DNA of 64,000 nucleotides from a virus. The notes beneath the pieces are model-generated. The model did no database searches, was not told the DNA's origin, and saw only the letters and a list, made by a program, of their open reading frames with translations. The position numbers and the translations under genes were made by a program. The stretch spans positions 62,001-126,000 of IMG/VR virus record IMGVR_UViG_3300022935_000005; one strand, written 5' to 3'. Within the stretch, counting starts at the first letter, position 1; each line of letters opens with the position of its first letter. Below are positions 10,332 to 19,623 of this stretch, one piece after another.

Positions 10332-13300
10332 ATGAGTCAGAAAAACAGGACAGAACTGAGGAAAAAAGACTTTCTGGTCGTCAGACAGACGAAAAACCAG
10401 AACATCGCAAAAGTCATAACCCCTCAGACATTCCAGGTCGGCCTTGATGATGCAGAGTTCAAGAATACTCTCATTGTAAAGGGTAACGCTCAAGTTGAGG
10501 GTCGCTTAACTGACTCTGCTGGAAACGCGTTCATAAAAGGCTCTGGAAACGTCACTGTCACGGAAGACAGTTCTGGCGGCGTCACCATCACCGCAGCACT
10601 TTCAGCAGGTGGCGCGCTCACCGGTGGCACATCTGGCGGAATCACTAATTTTTCGTATGACGGTTCAGGAACTGCGACTGTTGCCCTTGATCTTTTTACG
10701 AACACAGGACTTGAGATCCATCCTTCTTATGGACTGGCTATCAACCCAACACAAGCTACAGAATTATCAGCTATTCCCGCCTCAAATGACTATCTGTTAA
10801 TTCATGATACTAGCGACACCACTAATATAAGAGACGTTAAAAAAATATCTGTCGCAAATCTGCTTGCTGCCGCCCCCGCACATTCGGCATTAACTTTTTC
10901 TGTTTCTCCACGAGACGGATTGAGCGGCGCTTCATTCGACAATCAAGCCGATGCCAACTTTGATGTTAATGCTGGAACAGGTCTTGCGATAGTCGGAGGT
11001 ACCAGCTCTGGCGGTGCGGTGTTTGTAGATCCAAGTAATGCATCATCCGCCGCAATAGCAGCCGGCGACTCCGTGTTATTTTACGATGCCACTGCTTCTG
11101 GAACAAGAAAGACGACTATACAAGATATAGCGAATTTTGCTTCTAGTTATAGCGTGTCTGTTGGCACGGGTCTGACCGGTACTGCTTATGACGGCTCTGG
11201 AAATTCAACGTTTGCGATAGACACCGGTGTTATACCCACACTCGCGTCCTCGAACACTTTTTCTGGAACGAATACGTTTTCTAGCACGATTAATGCAAAC
11301 GCCGGAATACAAATCGCACCCGGCACGCCGCTTTTAGTTGCAGGAACCAACGTTTCACTGTCAACAGCACCAAGCGGGCAGGTCACGATATCTTCTACTT
11401 TCGCTCCTGGTGGTAGTCTAACTGCTGGCGACGGTATTAAGTCGTTTACGTATGATGGTAGCTCAAACACGACAGTCGCGGTAACAGCAGATGGTCTGTC
11501 TTCTGTCGGTACACCTGATCGTCTAGATTACGTTATCATAGCTGACAGTGCTAACCCAGACTCTTTGACTCGCTCCACGGTCGGTTCGATAGCCGATAGT
11601 GTGAACCGAACGTCTATTGTTAACGCAGGTCAAGCCATAAACATCAATTATGCAAACCCGATATCTGATCCTGCAACTTTTTCTGTTAAGTTTGACAACT
11701 CTACAATTACGCTAAACAGCGCCGGACAACTACAAGCGTCTGGGGTCACGACAGGACCTGTTGGAGACCCGCAAGCTACTTACTTGGTTTTGTCTACTAC
11801 GTCTTCTCTAGACAATGAGAGAGTATTGACTGCGGGCACGGGATTACAGTCTACGGACGCCGGTGCCAATGCTGCATTCACGATGGCAATTGATGACTCC
11901 GTTGTCGCGACTCTTACAGGTTCTCAGTTTTCTGGAAACGTAGGTATAACGGGTTCATTAGGCGTCGAAGGAAACGCTCTGTTCGCAACAGGACTTTCTG
12001 GATCTCTACAGACGCTCGCTGACGGTTCGTCATACCTCCGTGAAGGTAATAACATCACGATCGTAACAGGTTCTGACGGCTCTATTACGATATCGTCAAC
12101 CGCATCTGGTGGCGGTGGCGGCGATAGTGCTGCCGAGTATCTTGTTTTATCTACTACCTCATCACTAGACAATGAGAGAGTACTAACGGCAGGTACAGGT
12201 ATCCAGACTTTGGACGCCGGCGCCGGCTCAACCTTTACAATAGGTATTGACAATTCGGTTGTAGCAACCTTGACAGGCTCGGTTTTTAGCGGCGATGTCG
12301 TGTTCCAGTCAGGACTAAGTGGGTCACTGCAGACTCTGACGGATGGCACAGCTTATCTAACAGGTGCAGGCGGGATAGAGGTCACCACTGCATCTAATGG
12401 CCAGATAACAATCAGCGGTAGCGAAGGAAGAATCTATACAGCTGGTACAGGACTTGACTTAACGGCTAACGAGTTCTCTGTAGACAATTCGGTTGTCGCA
12501 ACCTTAACGGGATCTGTTTTTAGTGGAGATGCCGTATTTGAGGCCGGTCTATCTGGATCTCTGCAAACTTTAACAGACGGTACTGCATACATTACCACGA
12601 TCGGTGGAATATCTATAACAACTGCCTCATCGGGGCAATTGATCCTGTCGTCCGCGATTGGTGATATCACCAGCGTTACAGCTGGTAACGGGTTACTAGG
12701 AGGTGGGACGGATTCTGATGTCACACTTGAAGTAGATAATTCCGTCATCGCTACCTTAACTGGCTCCGTGTTCACGGGTGATGTTATCTTTCAGTCTGGA
12801 TTATCTGGTTCACTACAAACTCTAGCGGATGGTACAGCTTACCTAACTGGAGCTGGCGGAATAGAGATTTCTACTTCTTCTAACGGTCAAATTACGATCA
12901 GCGGCAGTGAGGGAAGGATCTATACAGCTGGTACAGGGCTTGATTTAACAGCTAACGAGTTTTCAGTCGACAATTCTGTCGTGGCTACTCTGACAGGTTC
13001 AGTATTTACTGGAGATGCCGTCTTTCAGTCCGGTCTCTCTGGTTCGCTACAAACATTGTCTGACGGAACGACTGCTTACATTACAACAATCGGTGGCATT
13101 TCCATAACAACCGCGTCGTCAGGACAGCTCATCCTTTCGTCGGCTATCGGCGATATCACCAGCGTAAACGCAGGTAATGGGTTGTTGGGTGGCGGCACAG
13201 ACTCCGACGTTACTCTACAGATCGATGATTCGATAGTCGCTGCCCTGACCGGTGCTGTATTCTCCGGAGATGTCATCTTTCAGTCTGGATTGTCTGGCTC

Positions 13301-16300
13301 ACTACAAACTTTATCAGACGGGACAGCCTACCTGACTGGAGCGGGTGGGATAGAAATTACCACCGCCTCCAATGGCCAAATAACAATTAGTGGCAGCGAA
13401 GGTCGTATTTACACTGCTGGTACAGGACTCGACTTAACAGTTAATGAATTTTCAATCGATAATTCGATAGTGGCCACGCTAACTGGGTCAGTGTTTAGTG
13501 GAGATGTTGTTTTCCAGTCGGGCCTTTCTGGATCTTTACAGACTTTAGCAGACGGAACGACAGCTTACCTAACTGGAGCAGGAGGCATAGAAATAACAAC
13601 TGCCTCTAATGGTCAAATCACGATCAGCGGTAGTGAAGGCAGAGTATACACTGCTGGTACGGGTCTGTTGTTATCTGGTGAAGAGTTCTCTATTGACAAC
13701 TCTGTTGTCGCTACCCTAACCGGGTCTGTATTCACCGGTGATGCTATCTTTCAGGCAGGATTATCCGGATCTTTGCAGACGCTTAGCGATGGTATAACTC
13801 CCTATATCGTCGGGACCGGAAGTATCAGCGTAACGACCTCATCATCGGGCCAGCTCGTTATATCATCTTCTGCTTCTGGTGGAGGTGGTTCAGGTGTAGA
13901 TACTGTTTCACAAGCAGGCGGAATTACTGTAAACAATGTGACGACGATGGTGTTTACCAGTAGTTGTTTAACTGACAATGGTGGCGGTCAAGTTACAGTT
14001 CAGCCTGTTATTGGTGCAGCAGAAGACGGCACATACACAGACGGTCTGTTCACAGACCTTGAGTACTGCACTCCGATCGGTACAGCAGTTGATAGATTTA
14101 ATGAGATATTACTGCAATTAGCACCATCACCAGCTCCAACTCTTACAACCGTAGATTGTAATGATAACGGCACAACGGCTTACCTATCATTTGGAGCTAG
14201 CTCTTCAACATCAGGATTTACGAACGTGGGTTCCTCTGCGGGTCTTGGCACCGCCGCGGACGTTAATGATCAGTACGGTGTGACAACTTCATCTGGCAAT
14301 TTTAGAAAAGGTATTTTTACAGCCGGAAGAACTTTCGATGGCACCCTCAATTATCACGTCACAGCCGCCGATTACGGGAATGGCAACGTAAATTATCCGG
14401 CTTACTCTTTTGGAGATGCTAACAAAGGTGAAATAGCTTTAGAAGTCAATGGTGTAATCATTCACACGGCTTCATTAACAGACACAACCGTGGGTTCAGG
14501 TGATCCAGGCTCAGGAACTTATACCACTGTTAACTCGAATGGGTCGGGTTTTACACAACTGTCGCAGACTGGTTCAGCCAAATTTAGTGACGGCTCGACG
14601 TTTACGTACTTTCAACACAGGACCGGAGAGTGGACGGTTGTTGACGGCGACCAGAGAGATGGGTGGAATTACGCTCGCGTCGTACAGATTGTCAATAACA
14701 TAACATCTTCTTTGACAAATTACGTCGAGTGGGTGAGAGACTCTAACACTGATCCTTTAACAGCCACGAATAATCAGATAACAGCCGTAGATGTCGGCGG
14801 ATTGAAAGAGTTATCAGGTGTTAAATACTTCAAATCTGGCAGTGTGGAATACAGGGTAGATGTAGAGAACGCGTATAGAACTGTGTATGACTTGAATGCG
14901 ATAACATTTAACACTACCAACCTGTCCATCAGCAGTCAAGCAAAGCCGACGATAGACACCTTATCAGGGGAGGACTCTTCAAAAGTACTCTCCATAACAG
15001 GAAGCTCAGTAATAACTGATCAGACTTTATTGAACGGCTCTGTCGCCGCCTCAATCAACGTTACTCATCCGTTAAAGTCAAATCTGTCTGCTGGCGGCGC
15101 AACAACAGCGTCTGGCTTCTTGTTGTATAATGTTACTGATAACTCCACAGCGACATCTGAGACCTTCCGAGGGGAGAGCTATAGGGTTCAATCGGCATCG
15201 TATGATCTACAATCAGATGTGACTGGTGGCTCTTTCGATTGGGATTCTTCCCTACATATGTCAGGCACTAACGCTGGTCATACTGACGGATTATTGTTCT
15301 ATGACGATGAGCTTGTGGCTCCAACAAACTCTTTGTTGAGCGGTGATTTTAGAAATAGTGTCGACCTGGGCTCCCTTGATTTTGCGCCGTCTGGAAATCC
15401 GGACTATACGGGCATAACTACTGGTACACGAACATTCTACAGAAAATATCAGAATACATCAGGTGGCACCGCCAATTCGTATGCACTAACTTTCTATGGA
15501 TCAGGTACGTCCATAGTCGGTGATTCAGGGACTTTAAACTCTTCTAACGTGAAAGTCTATGTTAAGCTTCCCGACAACAGTTCTGGTAATACAACTGGGT
15601 GGCTGGACCTGGCAACACTTTTCACATCTGGTACTTACACTGACGGGTCAGGTGCTCGGGTCTACAACTCTCCCGGGTCATTCACGACGACTGTGAGAGG
15701 TACGTTTGGCACACATGACATCGCGAACAACGATTTTATCGTCGCCAAAGTCTTAGCCGATGCTTCCTGGACAGGTAATATAAGCCAATTAGACATCTCG
15801 TTTGCGAACTCTAACGCAACACCAGCTTCCAATCTGGTTGACATATCTTCAGCAGATGACGGGATAGACGCGAAGTTAAGCTTTGGAACAACGAAGCCCG
15901 TAACAGATTTTACCAATGTAGGATCCTCCGCCGGCGTTGGCAGCGCGGCAAACACTAACGACGACTACCTAGACGGGACGCCGAATGCGAGGAGGCTTGG
16001 TATATTTGATCTTACTTCTGATATTGATGGTCCCATAAACACAGACTCTTCATCAGGAGGGTTCGCAGATGGTCACACAGGCATTCTTAAGTTAGAAGTT
16101 AATGGTTCGGAAATACCAGCTGCTCAAATAGATCTAGCTGCCTTTGCGGGCTCTGGATACCCTGGTTCTGGAGCGTCATCATCTGTTAATGGTAATGGTA
16201 CCGGGTTCACTAACGTCTCAACAGCACAACCACGTACAGGGTCAAACAATTATCCAGATTTTGACGAATGGTTTAGGACGGCCCGGTTTAATGTTGACGC

Positions 16301-17585
16301 AGCCGATCAAAGAAATGGCTGGAACTATGTCAGAGCAATTCACTCTGTAGGCGGCTCAGACAGAACGACGACATACGTTGAATGGGTGAACGACTTCTAT
16401 ACAACTAATATGTCATTCACCAATATCGGGTTTGATGACTTCGGTGGAGACACGGTCTTTTATCTATCTGGCGTTAAGTACTTCGATAATATAGCAGGGG
16501 ACGTCTCAGGTAGCTTGAAGGCTGAAGTTAGTGGGTCTCACTCCAATATCTACTCTAGAGCATCTAACGCTTTCTCAAGTTTAAGCTTAACGAACCTTAC
16601 AATAAACAGCATAGAGTTCGGCGGAATAGGGTATGTAAACACAACAGTGTCTAGCGATTCTACTGTGGCTCTTCCCGCTTTGGACACCGCGATATCAGAT
16701 GCACAATCACGTGATATGCATGTCACTGCTTCTTACAACTGTACGCTGACTAACTCTCTACCTGAAGATGCTGATTCTGTATCAACATTCTTTAGAGTAC
16801 TTCATCCTCAAAAGTCTACTTTAAATTCTCCTGTGCAAAGCAAGAGCACTTTCTTGATCTTCTCTGCTAGCGACTCCTCGACTGTAGATGACACAGAGAA
16901 CTTTTCTGGAGAGTACTACCGGCTGATATCTGGTTCATATGACCTGAAGGCAGACATTACAGATGTAGCAAACGTATGGGATTCGACAGCTAACATGAAC
17001 TCCGTCGCAGGACATGACAACGGTCTTTTAATATATGACGGAAAACTATATTCTCCGAAGGCTAAAGGAAATTCTGGTGATTTTGCCAATGTTGCAGAGG
17101 GCGGTTTGTATCAGGGTCCAGATGATAATGTTGACTATTCGACACTTTCTAACGGAAGAAGAGCATATTATAGAGCATTCAGAAATGATACTGCTTCGGA
17201 TCTGCCAGAGATGTTTGTGGAGATGACTGGAGATGCAGAGGTAATTCCAAGAAGCGGAGCCTTCGCCACAGGTTCGCTGGGTGCCAACAAGTATATCCAC
17301 GTCGATGTAAAGATACCCGGACAAACAGAGTGGCTTGACCTCGCAAAACCAGGTGATACGTCAAATGATGAAGACGGTGATGGTTGTCTCAAGGGAACGC
17401 TAGACCAAGTTATAGATTCCGGCGGAAATAGAAATAATTGTTCGTTCCAAGGAGCAACAGCTAATGGTACCGAAGGAAGTACACCTCCGGTGTCGAGACA
17501 GGATTACGTGATAATTAGAATTGTCGCGGATGAAGACTGGACAGGAAACATAGACTCTCTTAGTATAGACTGGAGCACTGCATAA
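10332..17585 (+). CDS. Long tail fibre protein, 2417 aa, with shaft repeats and duplicated distal domain
   Basis: The N-terminal ~60 residues (KVITPQTFQVGLDDAEFKN) probably form the attachment end. Residues ~60-550 carry beta-rich fibre motifs, such as paired IHDTSDTTNIRDVKKIS and TRKTTIQDIANF patterns found in phage fibres. From about residue 550 to 1170 the shaft repeats GLSGSLQTLxDG, GGIEITTASNGQITISG, GTGLDLTANEFS and DNSVVATLTGSVFSGD at roughly 78-85 residue steps. The last ~1130 residues are two diverged copies of one ~570-residue unit (FTNVGSSAG, DQRDGWNYAR/DQRNGWNYVR, EWLDLA/GWLDLA, SWTGNI/DWTGNI). It probably forms a trimeric fibre with a distal receptor-binding region; that is inferred from family style. 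Its stop overlaps the ATG of the next fibre gene (TAATG). The 24-base gap upstream has only a weak ribosome site. Confidence 0.8.
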   Translation: MSQKNRTELRKKDFLVVRQTKNQNIAKVITPQTFQVGLDDAEFKNTLIVKGNAQVEGRLTDSAGNAFIKGSGNVTVTEDSSGGVTITAALSAGGALTGGTSGGITNFSYDGSGTATVALDLFTNTGLEIHPSYGLAINPTQATELSAIPASNDYLLIHDTSDTTNIRDVKKISVANLLAAAPAHSALTFSVSPRDGLSGASFDNQADANFDVNAGTGLAIVGGTSSGGAVFVDPSNASSAAIAAGDSVLFYDATASGTRKTTIQDIANFASSYSVSVGTGLTGTAYDGSGNSTFAIDTGVIPTLASSNTFSGTNTFSSTINANAGIQIAPGTPLLVAGTNVSLSTAPSGQVTISSTFAPGGSLTAGDGIKSFTYDGSSNTTVAVTADGLSSVGTPDRLDYVIIADSANPDSLTRSTVGSIADSVNRTSIVNAGQAININYANPISDPATFSVKFDNSTITLNSAGQLQASGVTTGPVGDPQATYLVLSTTSSLDNERVLTAGTGLQSTDAGANAAFTMAIDDSVVATLTGSQFSGNVGITGSLGVEGNALFATGLSGSLQTLADGSSYLREGNNITIVTGSDGSITISSTASGGGGGDSAAEYLVLSTTSSLDNERVLTAGTGIQTLDAGAGSTFTIGIDNSVVATLTGSVFSGDVVFQSGLSGSLQTLTDGTAYLTGAGGIEVTTASNGQITISGSEGRIYTAGTGLDLTANEFSVDNSVVATLTGSVFSGDAVFEAGLSGSLQTLTDGTAYITTIGGISITTASSGQLILSSAIGDITSVTAGNGLLGGGTDSDVTLEVDNSVIATLTGSVFTGDVIFQSGLSGSLQTLADGTAYLTGAGGIEISTSSNGQITISGSEGRIYTAGTGLDLTANEFSVDNSVVATLTGSVFTGDAVFQSGLSGSLQTLSDGTTAYITTIGGISITTASSGQLILSSAIGDITSVNAGNGLLGGGTDSDVTLQIDDSIVAALTGAVFSGDVIFQSGLSGSLQTLSDGTAYLTGAGGIEITTASNGQITISGSEGRIYTAGTGLDLTVNEFSIDNSIVATLTGSVFSGDVVFQSGLSGSLQTLADGTTAYLTGAGGIEITTASNGQITISGSEGRVYTAGTGLLLSGEEFSIDNSVVATLTGSVFTGDAIFQAGLSGSLQTLSDGITPYIVGTGSISVTTSSSGQLVISSSASGGGGSGVDTVSQAGGITVNNVTTMVFTSSCLTDNGGGQVTVQPVIGAAEDGTYTDGLFTDLEYCTPIGTAVDRFNEILLQLAPSPAPTLTTVDCNDNGTTAYLSFGASSSTSGFTNVGSSAGLGTAADVNDQYGVTTSSGNFRKGIFTAGRTFDGTLNYHVTAADYGNGNVNYPAYSFGDANKGEIALEVNGVIIHTASLTDTTVGSGDPGSGTYTTVNSNGSGFTQLSQTGSAKFSDGSTFTYFQHRTGEWTVVDGDQRDGWNYARVVQIVNNITSSLTNYVEWVRDSNTDPLTATNNQITAVDVGGLKELSGVKYFKSGSVEYRVDVENAYRTVYDLNAITFNTTNLSISSQAKPTIDTLSGEDSSKVLSITGSSVITDQTLLNGSVAASINVTHPLKSNLSAGGATTASGFLLYNVTDNSTATSETFRGESYRVQSASYDLQSDVTGGSFDWDSSLHMSGTNAGHTDGLLFYDDELVAPTNSLLSGDFRNSVDLGSLDFAPSGNPDYTGITTGTRTFYRKYQNTSGGTANSYALTFYGSGTSIVGDSGTLNSSNVKVYVKLPDNSSGNTTGWLDLATLFTSGTYTDGSGARVYNSPGSFTTTVRGTFGTHDIANNDFIVAKVLADASWTGNISQLDISFANSNATPASNLVDISSADDGIDAKLSFGTTKPVTDFTNVGSSAGVGSAANTNDDYLDGTPNARRLGIFDLTSDIDGPINTDSSSGGFADGHTGILKLEVNGSEIPAAQIDLAAFAGSGYPGSGASSSVNGNGTGFTNVSTAQPRTGSNNYPDFDEWFRTARFNVDAADQRNGWNYVRAIHSVGGSDRTTTYVEWVNDFYTTNMSFTNIGFDDFGGDTVFYLSGVKYFDNIAGDVSGSLKAEVSGSHSNIYSRASNAFSSLSLTNLTINSIEFGGIGYVNTTVSSDSTVALPALDTAISDAQSRDMHVTASYNCTLTNSLPEDADSVSTFFRVLHPQKSTLNSPVQSKSTFLIFSASDSSTVDDTENFSGEYYRLISGSYDLKADITDVANVWDSTANMNSVAGHDNGLLIYDGKLYSPKAKGNSGDFANVAEGGLYQGPDDNVDYSTLSNGRRAYYRAFRNDTASDLPEMFVEMTGDAEVIPRSGAFATGSLGANKYIHVDVKIPGQTEWLDLAKPGDTSNDEDGDGCLKGTLDQVIDSGGNRNNCSFQGATANGTEGSTPPVSRQDYVIIRIVADEDWTGNIDSLSIDWSTA

Positions 17586-19201
17586 TGGCGGGAAAGAGTA
17601 ATACTACTGCTACGCTGTTTGCTCAGAAGAAACTTCTGAACAAAGCGCATACTAGTATTCTTAAGTCGGATGCTCAAGAGACGATCACGACCAATATTCA
17701 ACCTGCCGCCCAAACCACGTTTGGTCAGGAGATTCCGTCAGAGCCCGAAAAGACGCTGTATTTGATACAGAGTGCTAGCGCGGGCTTGCCCGGAACAATC
17801 GAATATGTCCAATTTGATATAACCAGTATAAGCGGTACATCTTATGATGCTGACTCTATAGACTCTGGTGCTGGACCTTCGCCGTCTAATAACGGCCCTC
17901 ACGGTTATGCTTTATCCCTACCTTCAAATTACGAGGCTCTTAGTTCTAATCCGAAGAAGGGATTAGGGGTTTTTGATAATGGTGCGGTCTTGACTGGATC
18001 TCTGGGTCGGGTACAAATTGTACCACCAGTATTCTCTGTTGATCGTCCTAATCCGTATGCAGTAACCCTATACAAAGGTACGCCTGGTCCTAATCCAGCT
18101 ACTGATCCAAACATCATCCCTCTTGAAGCAGAGATTGATTATCAGCTAGACACATTCAACGGCGTCCTATTTGTACAGGATTACGATGCTTCTACTGTTC
18201 CTCTATATGCTCGGGCCTTCATCTATGTCGGCGACATGATAACCGAGGTGATAGAAGATATTAACGTATCTGGAGGAGGATCAGGTGACGCTAATGCAGA
18301 GTACATGGTCACTAGCCTAACAGGCTCGTTACCCAATGCTAAGTTGATAGAAGCTGGACCCGGTATTTCTATTACAACCGGTTCCAATTCAATAACGATA
18401 TCTTCAACAACAGCGGCTGGCGGAATTGATGGTCGTAGTAAGAGGCGATATCTCCTCACTTCATCGCACCCTGCAAAAACAGAATTTATAACAGACTTAA
18501 CGGACTTCTCAGAGGTCTCGTATAATCCTGACTTGATTGATGTTTTTCTTAATGGCACGCTGATGCATTCAGGTACTCAAGCTGAGGTCACAGCAGAGAC
18601 TATTGACTATACTATCATGACTTCTGGGTCTATAAGTTTTGCGTTTGCGCTTTTCCAAGATGATTATGTTGACACTATTATATCTAGGGTCTCATCTGGG
18701 TCATCGGGATCAGGAGGTGGAGATTCCAATGCTGAATATCTAGTTCTTTCGACCACTGGCTCACTGACAAGTGAACGTGCATTCGTAGCTGGGACCGGTC
18801 TCAACTCTACCGACGCTGGAGCTGGAGGAAACTTTACTATTGATATTGACGACTCTGTTGTCGCGACCCTTACCGGCTCAGTGTTTACGGGCCCCGTAGA
18901 GTTCCAGGGAGCAGTAACTGGATCCTTTCCAGTAGACAGAAGCAAAGGCATCTATTTTTTGTCCTCTAGTATACCAGCTGGAACGAGCTTTTCTACCCCG
19001 TCCACCGACTTCTCAGAAGCGCAATACGATCAAGATAAAATCGACGTTTTTGTGAATGGGATGTTATTACACAGTGGGTCGCAGACACAAATAAATGCCT
19101 CCGAGCGTGATTACTACATAGATAGTGCTAGCAGTCTTAAGTTTTCTTTTGATATGAAAGTTGACGATGTTGTCGATATCGTTGTCTTCAAAGTCACTTA
19201 G
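17585..19201 (+). CDS. Short tail fibre / fibre-associated protein, 538 aa
   Basis: This gene is coupled to the long fibre gene by a TAATG overlap, with GGAG just before it inside the upstream gene. It shares the long fibre's modules: GDSNAEYLVLSTTGSL and DDSVVATLTGSVFTG (about residues 380-440) match sequences there closely. It also contains two copies of a ~85-residue module, at about 280-370 and 450-538, each with the pattern RSKxxYxLxSS, TDFSE and DVFxNGxLxHSG followed by a hydrophobic strand and a DD pair. A related module ends the 468-aa protein downstream. The protein is therefore most likely a second fibre subunit or an adaptor that packs with the long fibre; the exact location on the virion is inferred. 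Confidence 0.7.
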   Translation: MAGKSNTTATLFAQKKLLNKAHTSILKSDAQETITTNIQPAAQTTFGQEIPSEPEKTLYLIQSASAGLPGTIEYVQFDITSISGTSYDADSIDSGAGPSPSNNGPHGYALSLPSNYEALSSNPKKGLGVFDNGAVLTGSLGRVQIVPPVFSVDRPNPYAVTLYKGTPGPNPATDPNIIPLEAEIDYQLDTFNGVLFVQDYDASTVPLYARAFIYVGDMITEVIEDINVSGGGSGDANAEYMVTSLTGSLPNAKLIEAGPGISITTGSNSITISSTTAAGGIDGRSKRRYLLTSSHPAKTEFITDLTDFSEVSYNPDLIDVFLNGTLMHSGTQAEVTAETIDYTIMTSGSISFAFALFQDDYVDTIISRVSSGSSGSGGGDSNAEYLVLSTTGSLTSERAFVAGTGLNSTDAGAGGNFTIDIDDSVVATLTGSVFTGPVEFQGAVTGSFPVDRSKGIYFLSSSIPAGTSFSTPSTDFSEAQYDQDKIDVFVNGMLLHSGSQTQINASERDYYIDSASSLKFSFDMKVDDVVDIVVFKVT

Positions 19202-19204
19202 ATA

Positions 19205-19212
19205 ATAGTTAA
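19205..19212 (+). promoter_or_regulatory. Candidate late-promoter motif ATAGTTAA
   Basis: ATAGTTAA lies just after the 538-aa fibre gene and 57 bases before the start of the small DUF5659-like gene. It belongs to the recurrent ATAnTTAA set seen in many gaps of this window. Its role as a promoter is inferred from recurrence and position alone. Confidence 0.4.
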
Positions 19213-19268
19213 TAAAGAATCCACAAGCGTCAAGATTCTGGTAATCGGAAAGTTTTTAGGAGAGCGTA

Positions 19269-19493
19269 ATGCAGGAAAAAGAATCCAATATTTTTGAGAC
19301 AGCAGACTTAGGCCTTGCTGCTTTTCTTTTAGTCAAGGGGTGTCCTCTTTTAGTCGCTGGTCGCGAAAAAAGTAGATTTTCTTTTGTTTTCGAGGGTAAG
19401 TCTGAATGCGAGTCTCTATCAATAAAGTATGTGAATAGCGATTTTGCAAAATTTGATGCATCTCTAAAAAATTTAAAAAATCTTGTTAAATAG
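19269..19493 (+). CDS. Small DUF5659-like protein, 74 aa
   Basis: A good ribosome site (AGGAG) lies about 7 bases before the ATG. The sequence IFETADLGLAAFLLVKGCPLL followed by a charged beta segment and a Lys-rich helix matches my memory of the DUF5659 family: short phage and bacterial proteins with an FxTxDxxLAAFLxxKGxxL start and no known activity. It is flanked by gaps that each hold an ATAnTTAA motif, so it may be transcribed on its own or read through from upstream. The sequence gives no hint of a virion role; it could equally be a small regulator. The family assignment is from memory and moderately sure. Confidence 0.6.
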   Translation: MQEKESNIFETADLGLAAFLLVKGCPLLVAGREKSRFSFVFEGKSECESLSIKYVNSDFAKFDASLKNLKNLVK

Positions 19494-19504
19494 ATTTCTT
19501 CTGT

Positions 19505-19512
19505 ATATTTAA
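19505..19512 (+). promoter_or_regulatory. Candidate late-promoter motif ATATTTAA
   Basis: ATATTTAA lies 112 bases upstream of the strongly codon-biased 468-aa virion gene. A perfect 7-bp hairpin starts four bases after it. If the motif acts like a T4 -10 element, transcription would start at or inside that hairpin. Function is inferred. Confidence 0.45.
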
Positions 19513-19515
19513 AAT

Positions 19516-19532
19516 CGTGAGGTCTCCTCACG
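19516..19532 (+). other. 5' leader hairpin
   Basis: CGTGAGG and CCTCACG form a perfect 7-bp stem around a TCT loop. There is no T-run after it, so it does not look like an intrinsic terminator. Placed right behind the ATATTTAA motif, it could sit at the 5' end of the transcript and protect the mRNA; that is inference. Confidence 0.45.
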
Positions 19533-19557
19533 TCGTTAGTTTGTATAGTTTCGTTCC

Positions 19558-19573
19558 TTAGTTAGTTAGTTAG
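19558..19573 (+). repeat. Short tandem repeat (TTAG)4
   Basis: Four perfect TTAG units lie in the untranslated leader of the 468-aa virion gene. They may be a replication-slippage product or a spacer; nothing more can be said. Confidence 0.7.
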
Positions 19574-19595
19574 TGAGTTTGTCTAAACATAACTA

Positions 19596-19610
19596 AGCGC
19601 TTTAAGCGCT
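19596..19610 (+). other. Hairpin next to ribosome site
   Basis: AGCGCT and AGCGCT form a 6-bp stem around a TTA loop, ending just before the AAAGGAAAA ribosome region of the 468-aa gene. It could keep the ribosome site exposed or modulate initiation; this is inference from position. Confidence 0.4.
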
Positions 19611-19623
19611 CAAAGGAAAAACT

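Noticed and set aside
11924-12775. Reverse-strand frames of 141 and 113 aa in the long fibre gene
   Set aside because: They mirror the forward repeats (Val/Pro/Ser-rich antisense of the Thr/Gly-rich protein) and have no ribosome site.
11985-13870. Regular ~234/252-base periodicity that might suggest a repeat array or CRISPR
   Set aside because: The repeats are in frame inside one fibre gene, differ at synonymous positions and have no conserved short DNA repeat with unique spacers.
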